In this document: one piece after another, positions 9,357 through 20,359 of the stretch | Numbering within the stretch: the first letter of the stretch is position 1 | How the letters are laid out: each line of letters opens with the position of its first letter | Assembly: GCA_900404475.1 (NCBI GenBank) | Contig: OUQQ01000020.1 | Coordinates: forward strand, 1-64,000 | Direction: 5' to 3' | DNA: 64,000 nt | Source of the DNA: Spongospora subterranea | Lineage: Eukaryota; Endomyxa; Phytomyxea; Plasmodiophorida; Plasmodiophoridae | Position numbers and translations under genes: made by a program | Notes under the pieces: model-generated | Databases searched by the model: none | What the model saw: the letters and a program-made list of their open reading frames with translations, nothing else | What the model was told of the DNA's origin: nothing

Positions 9357-10513
9357 ATGACGGTGCAAGTGCTCGTTGTCGGCATTGACAACAGGACATC
9401 CTGTTTGCAACTAGATGGTGATGGAGCAGCTTCCTTGCGCTGCGTAAAGCAGGTGCTGTTTTATCGTGGGGTAGTTTCCCAACATCAGCGTTTCCGGCTA
9501 GTCTCCAGCAGATTCGATCTTGATGACGATGATTTAGTCGAAGATGGGGCGATGCTAACATGTGTTCAAGGATTACTTGGCGGAAAAGGAGGTTTTGGTA
9601 GTTTACTGAGAGGTGCCTCAACTAAGGTTGGACAAAAGGCGACATCGAACTTTACCGCTTGCAGGGATCTTTCTGGCAGGCGCATTCGCCATATTGACGA
9701 TGAGAAGGTAATTTTCTCGGAACTTTAATGAGGATACTTTTAACAACTTAGGCTGTAGGCTCTTGCTAAATGGAAAGCAGAACAAGAGAAGGAAAAAGCT
9801 GAGACGTCTTCTTCGTCCATCTCTCTTAGGAAGCAGTATATCAATATCAAAACGGACACGAGAGAACGAGAAGTATGCAAATATGGTGGCGACTGCAAAT
9901 ACCAGCACAAAGGCTGTCGTTTTGATCACCCGAAAACTCAGAAAAATCATGTTGAATTGACAAGAGAATTTGCCGAATCCAGTTCAAGGTCTGGTGCTTG
10001 TAAGTATGCTCTCGATAATATTCAAATGTACTCTCATGTGTTTTCTATTCAGCATTCGATATGAGTGCATCAATTGAACAAGGTCTTCGTAAAAGAAAAG
10101 CTGTTACTGAAAGTAGCGGCATGTTGAAAAGGACAATGGTAGCACAGTCAAATTCTTCGGCTGATAAGAGTGATGCGCCTTCCAGCAGCCTCAAAGTTTT
10201 GTCAACTAAAAAATATATCGCCGGACACGACGACACGTCAAAAAGGACCCAGGAACCAAACGATAACGCGCCATGTGAATTGGCGGTCAAGGCACCACCT
10301 GCACAAAAAATGGTAAAACCAGTCCCTAAAGTTGATCTAAGCCAGTTCACGTCGTGGGAAGAACTGCAAAGCCTCGGCCTGGATGTTTTGAAAAATGAAT
10401 TGCAAGCGCATGGATTGAAATGCGGGGGAACACTCACTCTTCGTGCACAAAGGTTATTTCTTTTAAATCAAATGCCACGTGATCAAATTCCGAAGAAACA
10501 TTTTTCAACATAA
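9357..10513 (+). CDS. SDE2: SDE2-like silencing/genome-maintenance factor
   Basis: SDE2 is made as a ubiquitin-like precursor that is cleaved after a Gly-Gly pair and then works in splicing and replication-stress control. Joined exons 9357-9707, 9759-9999 and 10053-10513 give 350 residues; introns are 51 and 53 nt. The N-terminal ubiquitin-like fold leads to L-L-G-G-K-G-G-F-G-S-L-L-R-G, the invariant processing site, then ACRDLSGRRIRHIDDEK and a lysine-rich helix. Residues about 160-180 contain an unexpected CCCH-type arrangement (C-x5-C-x6-C-x3-H). The C-terminal SAP-type segment (EELQSLGLDVLKNELQAHGL then KCGGTL) matches the family. The start is the ATG before TVQVLV. Confidence 0.93.
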
Positions 10514-10572
10514 TCGTCCTTTAATATATTTTAAATTGTACATTCACCCGATCTTTGACGATCATATTTCAT

Positions 10573-12468
10573 TTAATCCCAATCGTCGCCGTCTGAGTCG
10601 TCCTCGGTTGCGATAACGTCTCTGCGCGCATCAAGGAGCGTTTTGATGTGGTTCATCATCGACATCTTGTCGCTGTCACGCATTGACGACAAATCTGGCA
10701 ATTGCGCCTGATCGTCGTTGCTTTGATTTTCAGTTGTAGATCGTGGAGTGGAGACAGGGCGTAAAGCTCTTCCTGCTCGAATCTGGCCTAGCAGATCTGA
10801 CCTTGAAGGTGTTGAAGGTTCGGAAAACGATGTTGAAGGCGGAGGAACTGGTGGTGCAGGAATGCTGGTTTAGCCACATAAATAAAACTACACGAGAGTT
10901 TTCAAATTGCATATCATACCTAGAATCCTGACCATATTCGCTTGTGTTTTGATATGGTTCTGAATTCCGTTTAGCTGCAGAGTAATATTCGTCATCCACC
11001 GCTGAAGAGACTTGCAATGGTATGGGGGGAGGTGGGGGAGGTGCCGCTACTTTTCTTGATGATGTTTCGGAAGGCGGCCCTGAGATATTTAGGGCTCGCT
11101 GCGCATGATGAGAGAGAAACACTTACCTGGCGGTTGCCTTTGTGGAGGTGGAGGACCTCTTGGAGCTCTTCTGGTTCTCATAGGGCGAGAGGGGTCAGCG
11201 ACAGGGGGTGGCGGAAGAGGTCGACCGCCATCGAAACCAGCGTTAGAGGGAGGATTGACTCTTGTCATGTCAGGCTGACCAAGCCCGGATGACAAAGTCT
11301 TCTGATGATGCGGTGGGAGAGGGGCTTCATGTGGAGGAGGAGGTGGACGCCGAACATGAACTGGCTCCGCTGGCATTGCTGTTGATGCAACAGGTGGAAC
11401 TGGTGCAACAACCGAGGCACGATAATGAGAACTGGCAACAGAGGAACTGTATCAGATGATGATATTGAGTGTAAAATGATGAACCTGATCGTTTCGAAAA
11501 CAAGATTGGCCGTAGCGTAGTCTTTAAGATCAGAGGGTTTAACGCCCGTGGCCTTGAATAACGCTTTCCATTCTTCTGGAATATTTTTAACTTCAAAGCC
11601 TTTGGAATTACAAGTTTTCAATATGAATTACAATGTCAATTTCAGAAGTCACCTTTTTCCGGATCAATTCCTATGTGGTGTTTATGGATAACGTTGGATG
11701 GTGCCCCAATCTGCATTTCTTTGTCTTTTTTGGAAAATATTCCTTTCACTTTTCCAAGAAATCCTGCCGATGGTGACGGCGAATTTGAAGAAACTACTGA
11801 TAATGGGGAACCTGCGGTCTGTGACGCCGGCACCATTGCCACAACTAGACAAAGGCAAGAATCAGTTTTCTGGTTACTCAAATATAATTCCACAGCACCT
11901 TTACTGTGAAAATTCGCTGCGTCTTCTATGTTGGCAAAATCTAAGCCGATGATGGCGCCAGTTGCCTCAAACATGTGAAAGTAATTTTTGGCAGCAATAT
12001 AGCGCAAACCAACATAAAGCTCTTCATCTAAAATCACCTCCATGGTCTGTTGCAAAATTTCAGCCCATGCAGATGACAATACGCTAAAAAGCACCTAACT
12101 TTTAGATCGTAAACCCGAATAATTTTGGCATTTCTACTCAACGTACTTGATCAACAACAAATTCAGGCCCAACAAGTGATAAACTTACCTGACTCTATCC
12201 ATGACAAGAACCGCTGCACCAGTTTGATTAGTATTTTGCCACCCTTGACTAGTTGGCAATGCCATAATAATGTGGCAGATAGCGAAACATAGCGGCTATT
12301 CCCATGATTAAGAGGAACGTGTGGGCGGTGCCGCACCAATGGTGGACTCACCGATGCCGTTCCGCTCAACACTTTCCGGATGGCGTCCATCTCCGAGGCG
12401 CTGACCTTATCACTGGTACCGGCCAGTTCGGGCGGGTTTAATGGCGCCCCGATGAGCGCTGTCGCCAT
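10573..12468 (-). CDS. WAS: WASP/N-WASP actin nucleation-promoting factor
   Basis: WASP family proteins relay Cdc42 signals to the Arp2/3 complex. Nine exons (12468-12352, 12295-12189, 12133-12100, 12046-11899, 11844-11653, 11599-11485, 11446-11127, 11079-10920, 10864-10573) join without frame loss to 494 residues. Visible domains are an N-terminal WH1/EVH1 domain (SQGWQNTNQTGAAVLVMD; YFHMFEATGAIIGLDFAN), a CRIB motif (IGAPSNVIHKHHIGIDP), a proline-rich centre, a WH2 motif (RSDLLGQIRAGRALRPV) and a C-terminal connector-acidic tail ending D-D-W-D. This is the full WASP order. The CRIB indicates Rho-GTPase control, unlike yeast Las17, which lacks it. Introns are 47-56 nt, and one exon is only 34 nt. 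Confidence 0.95.
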
Positions 12469-13330
12469 TGTGGTGGCCTTACTTCAGAATAGTGACGATT
12501 GCACCCAGCACAGTGGAGCACGTTGTCCCCATCACGCACATGTTTACCTTACGTTCTCAATGCGCTGCAACCACACTAAACAAGACAGAGATTAAGTAAC
12601 GACAGGCAGTTTTTCTCAACACGTCCACGGTGGCGACGTCAATGGTCAAATGGCGTGGCAAGAAAACAAACGATATTTAGGTCTTTTCATCAGGTGTGGC
12701 TTAGGTGATTCGACGACGTGCCCTGTTGTTGAAAATTCCGATTTTCATGATTACCAGTATTTGAACCGTCAAAAAAGTGGCTCGTAACTACCTAGCTGGC
12801 CGAAACCAGAACGCATATTCGACGGATTAAAAACGGGTTTGACTCAATGTTTGCAACGATATTCCCAGCTTCACTTTGGTGCGTCGGTCTTTTTTTGCAA
12901 TTACAAAGATACACTTGCAAAATGTATTTATTTGGTGAAGACAACTATAATGTACTCAACTCTGTGAAAATAGAACGTCAATTTCATCCAGGTCGCTAGT
13001 TGCACAAGGAATAGCCGATCGTCATCAAAGATCACCGTTTCTCCTGGTTTATCAAGCCCAAAGAGTCCCCTTAAAATCGCTCTTACGTTTGTTGTTTTGC
13101 TTTCATTACAGGCGAGTCCGGATTTCTCCCCAAACAATCCACATCAATATAATTCAATAGCGTCAAATCGCACATTGTGGACTACATTCAAAATGGTGAC
13201 GCCGTCGTACGTGGCTGCGTATTTTGGGGAAAAACAAATCAAGAACTAACTGAACAACCCTGCATGCATATTGCTTCAGTTGCTTTCGTTTGAAATGGAA
13301 AACACTGCGTTCTGTCGTACTTAGTATCAG
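12469..13330. other. Intergenic region upstream of WASP
   Basis: No recognisable gene. A 69-codon minus-strand frame (12928-13137) has no ATG at its head, no motif I recognise and no convincing splice partner. The region presumably holds the WASP promoter. Confidence 0.5.
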
Positions 13331-13335
13331 CAGAA

Positions 13336-13678
13336 GCGTGAAGGCATTTCAATCGTTTCGCATCTCGTCAGGATACAGATCCGCACCGTTGCTGATAAGT
13401 TGGAGTCCGTTTGCAGAAATTGTATTCAGCAATTTGACGATCATGACCAATGACAAAATGCTACTAAGTGGTGATAGCTGGGAGCTAAAAACACGTTGCG
13501 TTCACCTAATGTTTATATTTGGAAACTTGTATTGTCTTGCAACAAGACCGCCCCTGGAAGCAGCGTGGATGGAAATGCAATCCGCATTGAAGATAAAAAG
13601 GCATGGGCACTCATGGACAAAGAACAATATCAGAAGAGAGTTGCCAGATATAAGCAAAGACCTAATCCCAAGTAAATC
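13336..13678 (+). CDS. Possible HMG-box-like protein, structure uncertain
   Basis: An open segment from about 13336 ending in TAA at 13676-13678 contains, near its end, KKAWALMDKEQYQKRVARYK and then Q-R-P-N-P-K, which resembles the last helix and basic tail of an HMG box. Joining 13336 to about 13407 with 13475-13678 through a GTTTGC...ATAG intron of about 67 nt keeps the frame, but the first half of an HMG box is not convincing and no start codon was found. It may be a diverged or broken gene. Treat the structure and family as tentative. Confidence 0.3.
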
Positions 13679-14216
13679 TTCAAATCGCTCGATGGTTTGA
13701 TTTCGGAAACTGTTTTTTATCAGGATTTCTAAAAAAAACATCGATTTTTCTTCAATTAAAGAGCGGCCATCATTTCAGTGGTCGTCGGCAGGCTGAAATG
13801 GCCAATAAACGCATGTGCGCACCTCGCGTGGAGAAAACCACACCCGCAAGAAAGGGAAAAAGGGAGATGAAATACAGGCAATGTTACCAAATAAATTCAA
13901 CCTCCGATGCATATGATGTGGCAATGATAGGTCAAAAGACGAACAATGGATCGAGGGCACCGGATGGCATCGGATGTTCCACACGAAAGTTCCACCAAAA
14001 GAACATTCCAGGCAACGGATTCCAAGGACAACTGGAATTGTGTACACTTTGGAGTGATGATGGAAAGTGCGTGACGGAGTAATGATTGAGCGCCCTGCTG
14101 CCACCCGTGGCGGTCCTGTAATAGGGGATGACCGGCGGGGTTGCCCTGCCAGTCTCTCATTTTATTATCATCGCCGTCCGATACCTTCGCCAATCCCAAT
14201 ATCCAAGTAAATCGTC

Positions 14217-14582
14217 ATGGTTCGTGCATGGATATTGTGTTGCTGATTTTTTTACACGGTATTGATTGCATTTAATTAGAGTGCTACCTTCTCGAAAGTC
14301 AAGCCATTGTTGGATCGTGTTTTGGTCAAGCGTATCGTCGCTGCTACACACAGCCCAGGTGGTGTCATGCTCCCTGAATCGGCCCAGAAGCACCTCAACC
14401 AGGGCGTTGTTGTGTCTGTTGGACCCGGCCGTGTCACATCCGAGGGTAAGCGGGTAGAAATGGGCGTCAAGACCGGCGACACCGTTTTGCTTCCCGAATA
14501 TGGTGGCAACACAGTTTCGATCGACAAGGAAGACATGGTTCTCTATAGAGATGAGGATATTTTGGGAGTCATTGAGAAATGA
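14217..14582 (+). CDS. HSPE1: Mitochondrial 10 kDa co-chaperonin
   Basis: Hsp10 caps the mitochondrial Hsp60 folding chamber. Exon 2 (14280-14582) encodes the whole conserved chain: PLLDRVLVKR at the start, the mobile loop (SPGGVMLPESAQ), VGPGRV, GDTVLLPEYGG and the end YRDEDILGVIEK. An in-frame TAG directly precedes exon 2 and forms part of an ATTAG acceptor, so the start must be upstream; the simplest model is an ATG at 14217-14219 followed at once by a 60-nt intron with a GTTCGT donor, giving 101 residues. Length and sequence are typical of the family. The one-codon first exon is inferred. Confidence 0.88.
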
Positions 14583-15411
14583 GAATTTACTAAATCATTG
14601 CATTATCGACACATCGATTTCACTATATAAAGGCTCGTCAGGTCGGAGAATCGTCCACCGGTAGACAATCAGCTTCAATGAGCATGTTTGATGCCCAACA
14701 GCTAATGATAACAGTTTGTCAACGGCAGAACAAGGCATTGCTCAAAGTCCCTGAGCTGAAATCCCTCGGCTCATGGGCTTAGTCAAACAACACAAATGAG
14801 TAAAGTTTGTCACCCCATCAAATGCGGTTCTGCTTTCAAAAACATTATTGTATCCACACAGCTTTCATATATTAATCCTCTCCATTTGTGATAAATCAGC
14901 AATGGGTTGAGCCAAGATGAATAGCGGTGTTCCCGCGGGGGTGTTCCACGAATCGAATGGATTCGCAGTACCCATCGGCAATCATCGCATTACTTCCAGA
15001 ATGAGAACCACAGTTTTGCAGTTTCATCCATCTTTCGTAAACGTATAGAAAAAAAAGACTCCATTTTATGAGGGAGTTGATCATGGCAATCCTGTATATC
15101 TGCTCACAAAATATTTCAATCCCCTCAGAATCCGTTCTGTCAAACGAAAAACGAACTTCTTCGAACAACAGACCTAGAAGTCGGACGTTTCGCCTCTATC
15201 AAAGCCCAAAGAAAAATCCGAGCCAAGTTGCTCCTTTGAGCATTTCTATCCGAAACACAGTTTTGAAACAATTTGGGAATATTTTGTTCACCCTGAGATT
15301 GGCCGATCCTTTTTAAAACATTTATTCAGATGAGGGTTTCCTTTATCCGGTCAAATCAAGACGGTTGTTGCTTTATATGAACGGTTGGCAGCGCTCCGGG
15401 ATTATAGTCAA
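14583..15411. other. Intergenic between HSP10 and QPRT
   Basis: No conserved coding segment was seen. Small frames at 14896-15316 on both strands have no recognisable motif. Confidence 0.55.
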
Positions 15412-16461
15412 ATGGACGATATTATTCGCCGAGCATTGGAGGAGGATCTGAACGATGTTGGGGATGTGACTACGCTGGCGACCGTCAGCCCCGACCTCTG
15501 CTGCAGGGCAACATTCCTCGCTAAAGATAGCGGCGTCATAGCCGGGTTCGAGCCAGCAACGAAAGTTTTTTCGGCGGTACTCGCCTGCCTGCCCAGGCTC
15601 CTTTATGTTGATTAAACTCATGGCACAGTTAGATGAGCGCGTTCTAGTGCATTGGCATGTTGATGAAGGAAAGCATGTCGTTCCTGGTACGATAATCGGC
15701 ACAGTTCAAGGGCCGGTACGGCCAAGTAAATCACAGAAATCGTTGACTGGCGGGCCCTCGGTTGTACTGACTTACATGGAATCTGTTTAGTTTTGACTGG
15801 AGAGCGTTTGGCGCTGAACATTCTTCAAAGAATGTCGGGGATCGCTACGTTTACGTTCAAGATGGTGGAGAAGATCAGGAAGATCGATAGGCGCGTGGTA
15901 TTGTTAGATTCTAGGAAGACCGCCCCGGGTCTGAGAGTGCTGGACAAGATGGCGGTGACCATTGGTGGAGGGCGCAACCATCGCCATGGTCTCTATGATA
16001 GCGTCATGGTTAAAGATAACCATATCAGGGCCGCTGGCGGGATTGCACCTGCAGTTGCCGCTGTTAGACGGTGAGAAAACGCAGTGTCGTTTGCAAATCT
16101 CTTTCTGAGCCCATTACGAAGATATGTTCAATCTCACAAAAACGTCAAACAGGATATTGAGATTGTTGTTGAGGCGCGTACATTGGATGAAGTTCGAGAG
16201 GTGCTGCAAGTAGAAGGAGTCACAAGGATTCTGCTAGACAATATGGTGGCGTGGGATCCCGACACAAAAACGACCGACACCTCAATGCTTGATCGGGCGC
16301 TCACAATGATTGCTGGACGACTGCCGACAGAGGCCAGCGGCAACGTCTCACTGAATGTGATAGAGGATATTGCGAAAACTGGGGTACATTATATCTCATG
16401 CGGCGCTATAACACATTCCTTCTCTGCCTTAGATATTTCTTTAAAAATCAGCGTTGTTTGA
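15412..16461 (+). CDS. QPRT: Quinolinate phosphoribosyltransferase
   Basis: The enzyme converts quinolinate and PRPP to nicotinate mononucleotide in de novo NAD synthesis. Exons 15412-15576, 15629-15725, 15791-16070 and 16122-16461 join to 293 residues (introns 52, 65 and 51 nt). The N-terminal RRALEEDL and GDVTT are followed by the active-site segments RMSGIATFT, DSRKTAPGLR, GGGRNHRHGLYDSVMVKDNH and EASGN, then a GAITHS end. The wording around GDVTTLAT and FLAKDSGVIAG resembles plant and bacterial enzymes rather than ascomycete BNA6. The start is the only ATG downstream of an in-frame TGA. Confidence 0.95.
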
Positions 16462-16725
16462 TTATGGTTCAGTGGGCTTCATCATTCCTTGCCTTTCGTT
16501 GTAGAGATTCTTAGGCTCGCAAAATGTTGAGCAAGACGTGAGTAATCAACGTCTTAATTCGCTGATGTGTAACCAGAGTCATCCGTATGTTGACCCCGAA
16601 TCACAAACCTGTATCGCATTTTCTTTCTATAATCAAAACACCTGCCGTTCCTCAAGTCCCCACCGCAGAATTGTAAACTCTTGTTTAGTTTCAATCCACA
16701 TTTTTTGCCCCACTGCAAAGCCGAA

Positions 16726-17030
16726 ATGGCAAACATTTACCGACATTGGAAAAAAAAACTGAAATTGAAATGTTTCCTCGGAAGAACACTGCGGTTGCCC
16801 CGGTTATGGCTGAACAGTTCTCAGTATTCAGCCAGGGTACGTACTGGGCGGAAGGCGGACACGTTCTGGGACCGCATGGAGGAAACACGCATTCCGAGCG
16901 TGGAGCGGAACCAACTAGCGGAATATGTCAAGGTAATCCATAATGGAAATAGTTCGACAAGAAGTTCCAAGTAACTTTCATGAATTACAAACTCCTTTTT
17001 CCAAAGTGGAATGGATATCGCTACGGTACA
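16726..17030 (+). CDS. Possible small unidentified protein
   Basis: From ATG 16726 a frame runs through a basic segment and then TGRKADTFWDRMEETRIP and NQLAEYVK, up to a GTAATC donor at 16932. Joining to an acceptor before 17010 would add a WNGYRYGT segment and a stop, giving about 80 residues. The codon content looks protein-like and the size recalls a small mitochondrial subunit, but I do not recognise the family. A second frame over the same bases is also open, so support is weak. Confidence 0.3.
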
Positions 17031-17079
17031 TGTTTTATTTGTTAAACAAATCTAATATTTGCAAAGTTTACAACAGCTT

Positions 17080-17153
17080 TCGAACAGTGTCCAGATTCGT
17101 AAGAGAGAAAGCACAACAGCATTCGAACAGTGTCCAGATTCGTAAGAAAGAAA
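17080..17153. repeat. Two-copy tandem repeat of about 43 bp
   Basis: TTCGAACAGTGTCCAGATTC followed by GTAAG-A-GAGAAAGC occurs at about 17080 and again at about 17123, with one substitution between copies. It sits just downstream of the mevalonate decarboxylase stop codon on the opposite strand. Confidence 0.85.
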
Positions 17154-17204
17154 GCAAAGTATCAGCGTTCGGGGCCAATAGTGTGTGTGGAAGACGGTGG
17201 ATGT

Positions 17205-18449
17205 CTAGGCGATATGTCGGGCAATTGGACCCGGGCCGACCTTCGTGATGATCATACGGTTGACACGACTGTCGTTGATGAACAGCGCCGAATTCAGAGT
17301 CGGAGGCAGAGGGCATAACGATAATGGATCATGGACAAACTCGCCGAACTTGGCGATGGGGCAGAACCGATCAAGAAGGTACTGCGACAGTTTTCCCAGA
17401 TTTTGATCCAAAGTAAATATGCAAGCGTTCGGGCCAGCATCAAATGTGTAGGCGGCCACAAGACCACCAGCGGCTTCGTTAAACTTGTGAACGGCGTCGA
17501 TGATTGCGTGCGATGTCGAATTCAAGTAAAAAATTGGAGGAAATGAGTCGGCACATATGGCATGGAACTGATTACTGTCCTTCATTGTCAACTCGGCAAA
17601 CGACTGGAAATCGCGTTCCACGATGGCGCTAGAAAGTGCCCTTATTCGCTTAGGGACAATTTCGGCAGAACGATGTGGTAAAAGGGTGGACGTCGACGTA
17701 GATCGCTGCATACCAATGGAGCTACCTGTAGCTTTTTCCCCAACGCTGACGACCAGAATCAAAACGCGCATCTGAGCCCAATGCGATTCGGGTGCGATCT
17801 GGACGGCGATGCTATCGCGACCGTCGGCTGCGGAACCCGCCATCCATTCAACAAAACCGCCATACATACTACGGCAAGCGCTTCCTGATCCCTGACGAGC
17901 AATGGCAGATAGTTGACCCGGATATGCTTCTTTGCAATGATATAGCTCACTTAATGCGGCGGCTGAGCGGGCAATCAAAACCGGATTCTCGCATTCGCGA
18001 ATAATCTTACTTAAGCACGCGTAACCCGACGCAGATGAAGCTAAACCAGCAGCGGTTGGGAAGTCATTACTGCATTCTAGATGGAGTTTGATACGACTCC
18101 AATCGCCACCCAAGGACTCAGGTGCTGGCCCAGCTATAGCGCGACACCCTTGTATAACTGCTTGAAGACGGGCGTTGCCCTTCATCTCAACTACCCTAAA
18201 CGATAGTTAGCTTTGCTCAATCATATGCAAAAGACCAGGAGAGAATTACTTTCCATTCAGCGTCATCTGATCCTGGTCAAATTGATTTGAGGCGGTGACA
18301 GTAATCGACGACGCCATACATTCAATATGTAATGTCGCGCTAAGCGAATCATGTAGGGGCAATATCAAATTTTCATCCCGCTTGCCCCAATATTTCAAGA
18401 CGGCCATGTTAATCGGGGCTTTGCATACAACCGTTGCCATATCCGCCAT
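17205..18449 (-). CDS. MVD: Mevalonate diphosphate decarboxylase
   Basis: This GHMP-kinase-fold enzyme makes isopentenyl diphosphate in the mevalonate pathway. Two exons, 18449-18250 and 18195-17205, join in frame across a 54-nt intron to 396 residues. Diagnostic parts are [19 protein letters not shown] at the N-terminus, the ATP loop [34 protein letters not shown], the [20 protein letters not shown] segment and [11 protein letters not shown] with the catalytic region. About ten extra residues ([12 protein letters not shown]) precede ARQGSG compared with typical enzymes; they are in frame and not an evident intron. A TTG precedes the chosen ATG. Confidence 0.95.
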
Positions 18450-19495
18450 CGTGCTACGAGTCAAATGATCTTAGAAGCTGCTCGCGTGCTCGCTGCTGGT
18501 TGACCATGTGTTCAGGACCCGGTCATAATGCCGCTGATAGGTTTGATAGATACCGCCACATTCCGATCCGAACCCGAGTGTACAATTTATGACTCATCAT
18601 TGTACACGACAAGCGACCTTGGTTGTCCATTTTGCATCTGGAAAGGGGCTGCTGGTGAAAAAGCCAGTTGCGTTGGCTGGAATGTCAACGCTATTTGTGT
18701 ACCATACACTATACCATTAATTATACTTTGAATATTTATTTTACTCGTTGAATCCAACGTTGAGCCAACAAAAACACTAAACCGTCCATAAAACTCAAAC
18801 AAAAATTTTGATGGTGTAATGTCGTTGTGACCAACTTACGGTGTGTGTCTGAAATCCTCTCCAGCTAATATTGCCGTCTACGAATGATTGATTTAAAACG
18901 TGCTAACGATTATTACAATCAACCCGCAACTGTTCAGTCAAATTTTTTTGGCATTCTCACAGGTATTATTTCGGTTTGGATTAACACACCTGCACTTAGT
19001 GCAAAAATTTTGAAACAGTTGTGTTGTGCTTATTGTGCTGCCGCGCGGTTGGCAATTTCGGTAACAACCCTGATTAGACGTTGGAACTTTAAAGGTTAAA
19101 AGTCGCCAAAAATAGCCGCTTCGACGCTGGTGCACGGCCAACGCCAACGGTTACGAAAATTCTTACTAATTCAGCCGTTGCAATTCTCTTGATGTATTGA
19201 TTTCTCCAAAGAGTGGCCCTTTTGCAGGGTTTTGAAAAGCATGGCTCTGGCCCTTGTTCTGCTGCGCCACAACAGACCGCAGCCAACCCCAGCCATCTTC
19301 GGAACCGATTATAACGCATGTGGTACAGTATCATGTGAGAGGTGACATGCCATCACTTGTTCCGGTCCGGAAGCCTTAGTCCGTGAGTAAGGTTTACAGA
19401 CGGAATAAATAACGTAAATAGCCTTCAGCTGGACTTCCGGAGCGGATAATCGCGGTCGATATTGGCGGATATAGGTTTGGGATTTGGTCCATCGG
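18450..19495. other. Intergenic, no convincing gene
   Basis: Minus-strand frames at 18587-18802 and 19089-19334 are open, and a GTAAGT donor near 18839 and TTTAG acceptor near 18792 could join them to other pieces. No protein motif is recognisable and no complete model was obtained. Confidence 0.4.
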
Positions 19496-20236
19496 ATGTC
19501 ATCCAGATCTGTATGGTCAAGGGTTGGGGACCTGGTGTCCGGTGTGGCGCTGGGAGTAACGGCCCGCCTGGGAGCTACGATTTTGTCGCGTTCCATAAGG
19601 CAGATGCGCCCGGGGCTGACCGATGCTCATCAGGCGCTGATGCGGGATCACTTCGAGACGGCATTTACGGCGTTCTTTGCTGGGCGGCTCAATATCAGCA
19701 GACAATTGCGAGGACTTCTCGCAATAATCTGTGATGGAATGGCTGAGTCGGAAATTGAGGAAATCTGGCAACAAGTGGTTCATATCCTTACTGCGTTTGA
19801 TGCCAGCGGCGTTATTGAAGATGAACCAGATGCTGTTATATATGATGATCACGCAGAGGCTTACGGCGTCAATGACACCGAGGACCCTAATGCGGCAATT
19901 CTGATGCACGATATTCAAGTGGACCCGGAATTGTTGAAACCCATTCCAGGCTGTATAAAATCCGCCCTCGTCGCTGAACTTACCAGAACTCCATTGCCAT
20001 CTTGCAGTATTACTTTGGATAATATTGTTGACGAAAGAGGCCACATTTGCCCAGGCGTTGTTGCGCTAGTGCAGAAACTCAGGATCGATCCTTCAGATCC
20101 CTCAGCACAGGCCAAATTTCACGTTTTTCTCTACAAGAAGGACGCTCTAGAGCAATGGTTCGAAGTCGGTGGCAATGTCAACCCATTAACAAGAGAACGC
20201 GTACATCGATCCTCACAACTTTTCCTGCTTTCATGA
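19496..20236 (+). CDS. Orphan protein with a U-box-like C-terminal domain
   Basis: A single 246-residue frame from ATG 19496. The N-terminal half is helical with acidic stretches (EPDAVIYDDHAEAYGVNDTED). The last 75 residues fit a degenerate U-box: CSITLDNIVDERG, then a charged spacer, FLYKKDALEQWFE and NPLTRERV, compare the C-P-I-T ... ALExW ... SPxTR pattern of U-box E3 ligases. Like a U-box it shows no obvious zinc-ligand series. I do not recognise the family, so ubiquitin ligase activity is an inference. The last roughly 95 bases of coding sequence are duplicated just downstream, which could mean a recently altered C-terminus. Confidence 0.6.
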   Translation: MSSRSVWSRVGDLVSGVALGVTARLGATILSRSIRQMRPGLTDAHQALMRDHFETAFTAFFAGRLNISRQLRGLLAIICDGMAESEIEEIWQQVVHILTAFDASGVIEDEPDAVIYDDHAEAYGVNDTEDPNAAILMHDIQVDPELLKPIPGCIKSALVAELTRTPLPSCSITLDNIVDERGHICPGVVALVQKLRIDPSDPSAQAKFHVFLYKKDALEQWFEVGGNVNPLTRERVHRSSQLFLLS

Positions 20237-20350
20237 ATTCAACGCAATGCCCTATTTCGAAGTCGGTGGCAGTCGACAAGAGAACGCGTACATTGATCCT
20301 CACAACATTTCCTGCTTCCATAAATTCAACGCAATGTCCTATACTAAATA
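20156..20350. repeat. Tandem duplication of about 95 bp at the gene's 3' end
   Basis: TTCGAAGTCGGTGGCA starts at about 20158 and again at about 20256; both units continue through AAGAGAACGCGTACAT, GATCCTCACAAC, TTTCCTGCTT and ATTCAACGCAATG. The second unit lacks a few bases near its start, and small differences separate the copies. The stop codon of the orphan gene lies within the first unit. Confidence 0.9.
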
Positions 20351-20359
20351 ATATTTAAT

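Noticed and set aside
10730..11122. Independent proline-rich minus-strand gene
   Set aside because: Splicing places this segment inside the WASP gene as its proline-rich exon.
17908..17950. Short intron explaining the extra residues in mevalonate decarboxylase
   Set aside because: No AG acceptor gives a viable intron; the insertion is in frame, so it was kept as coding.
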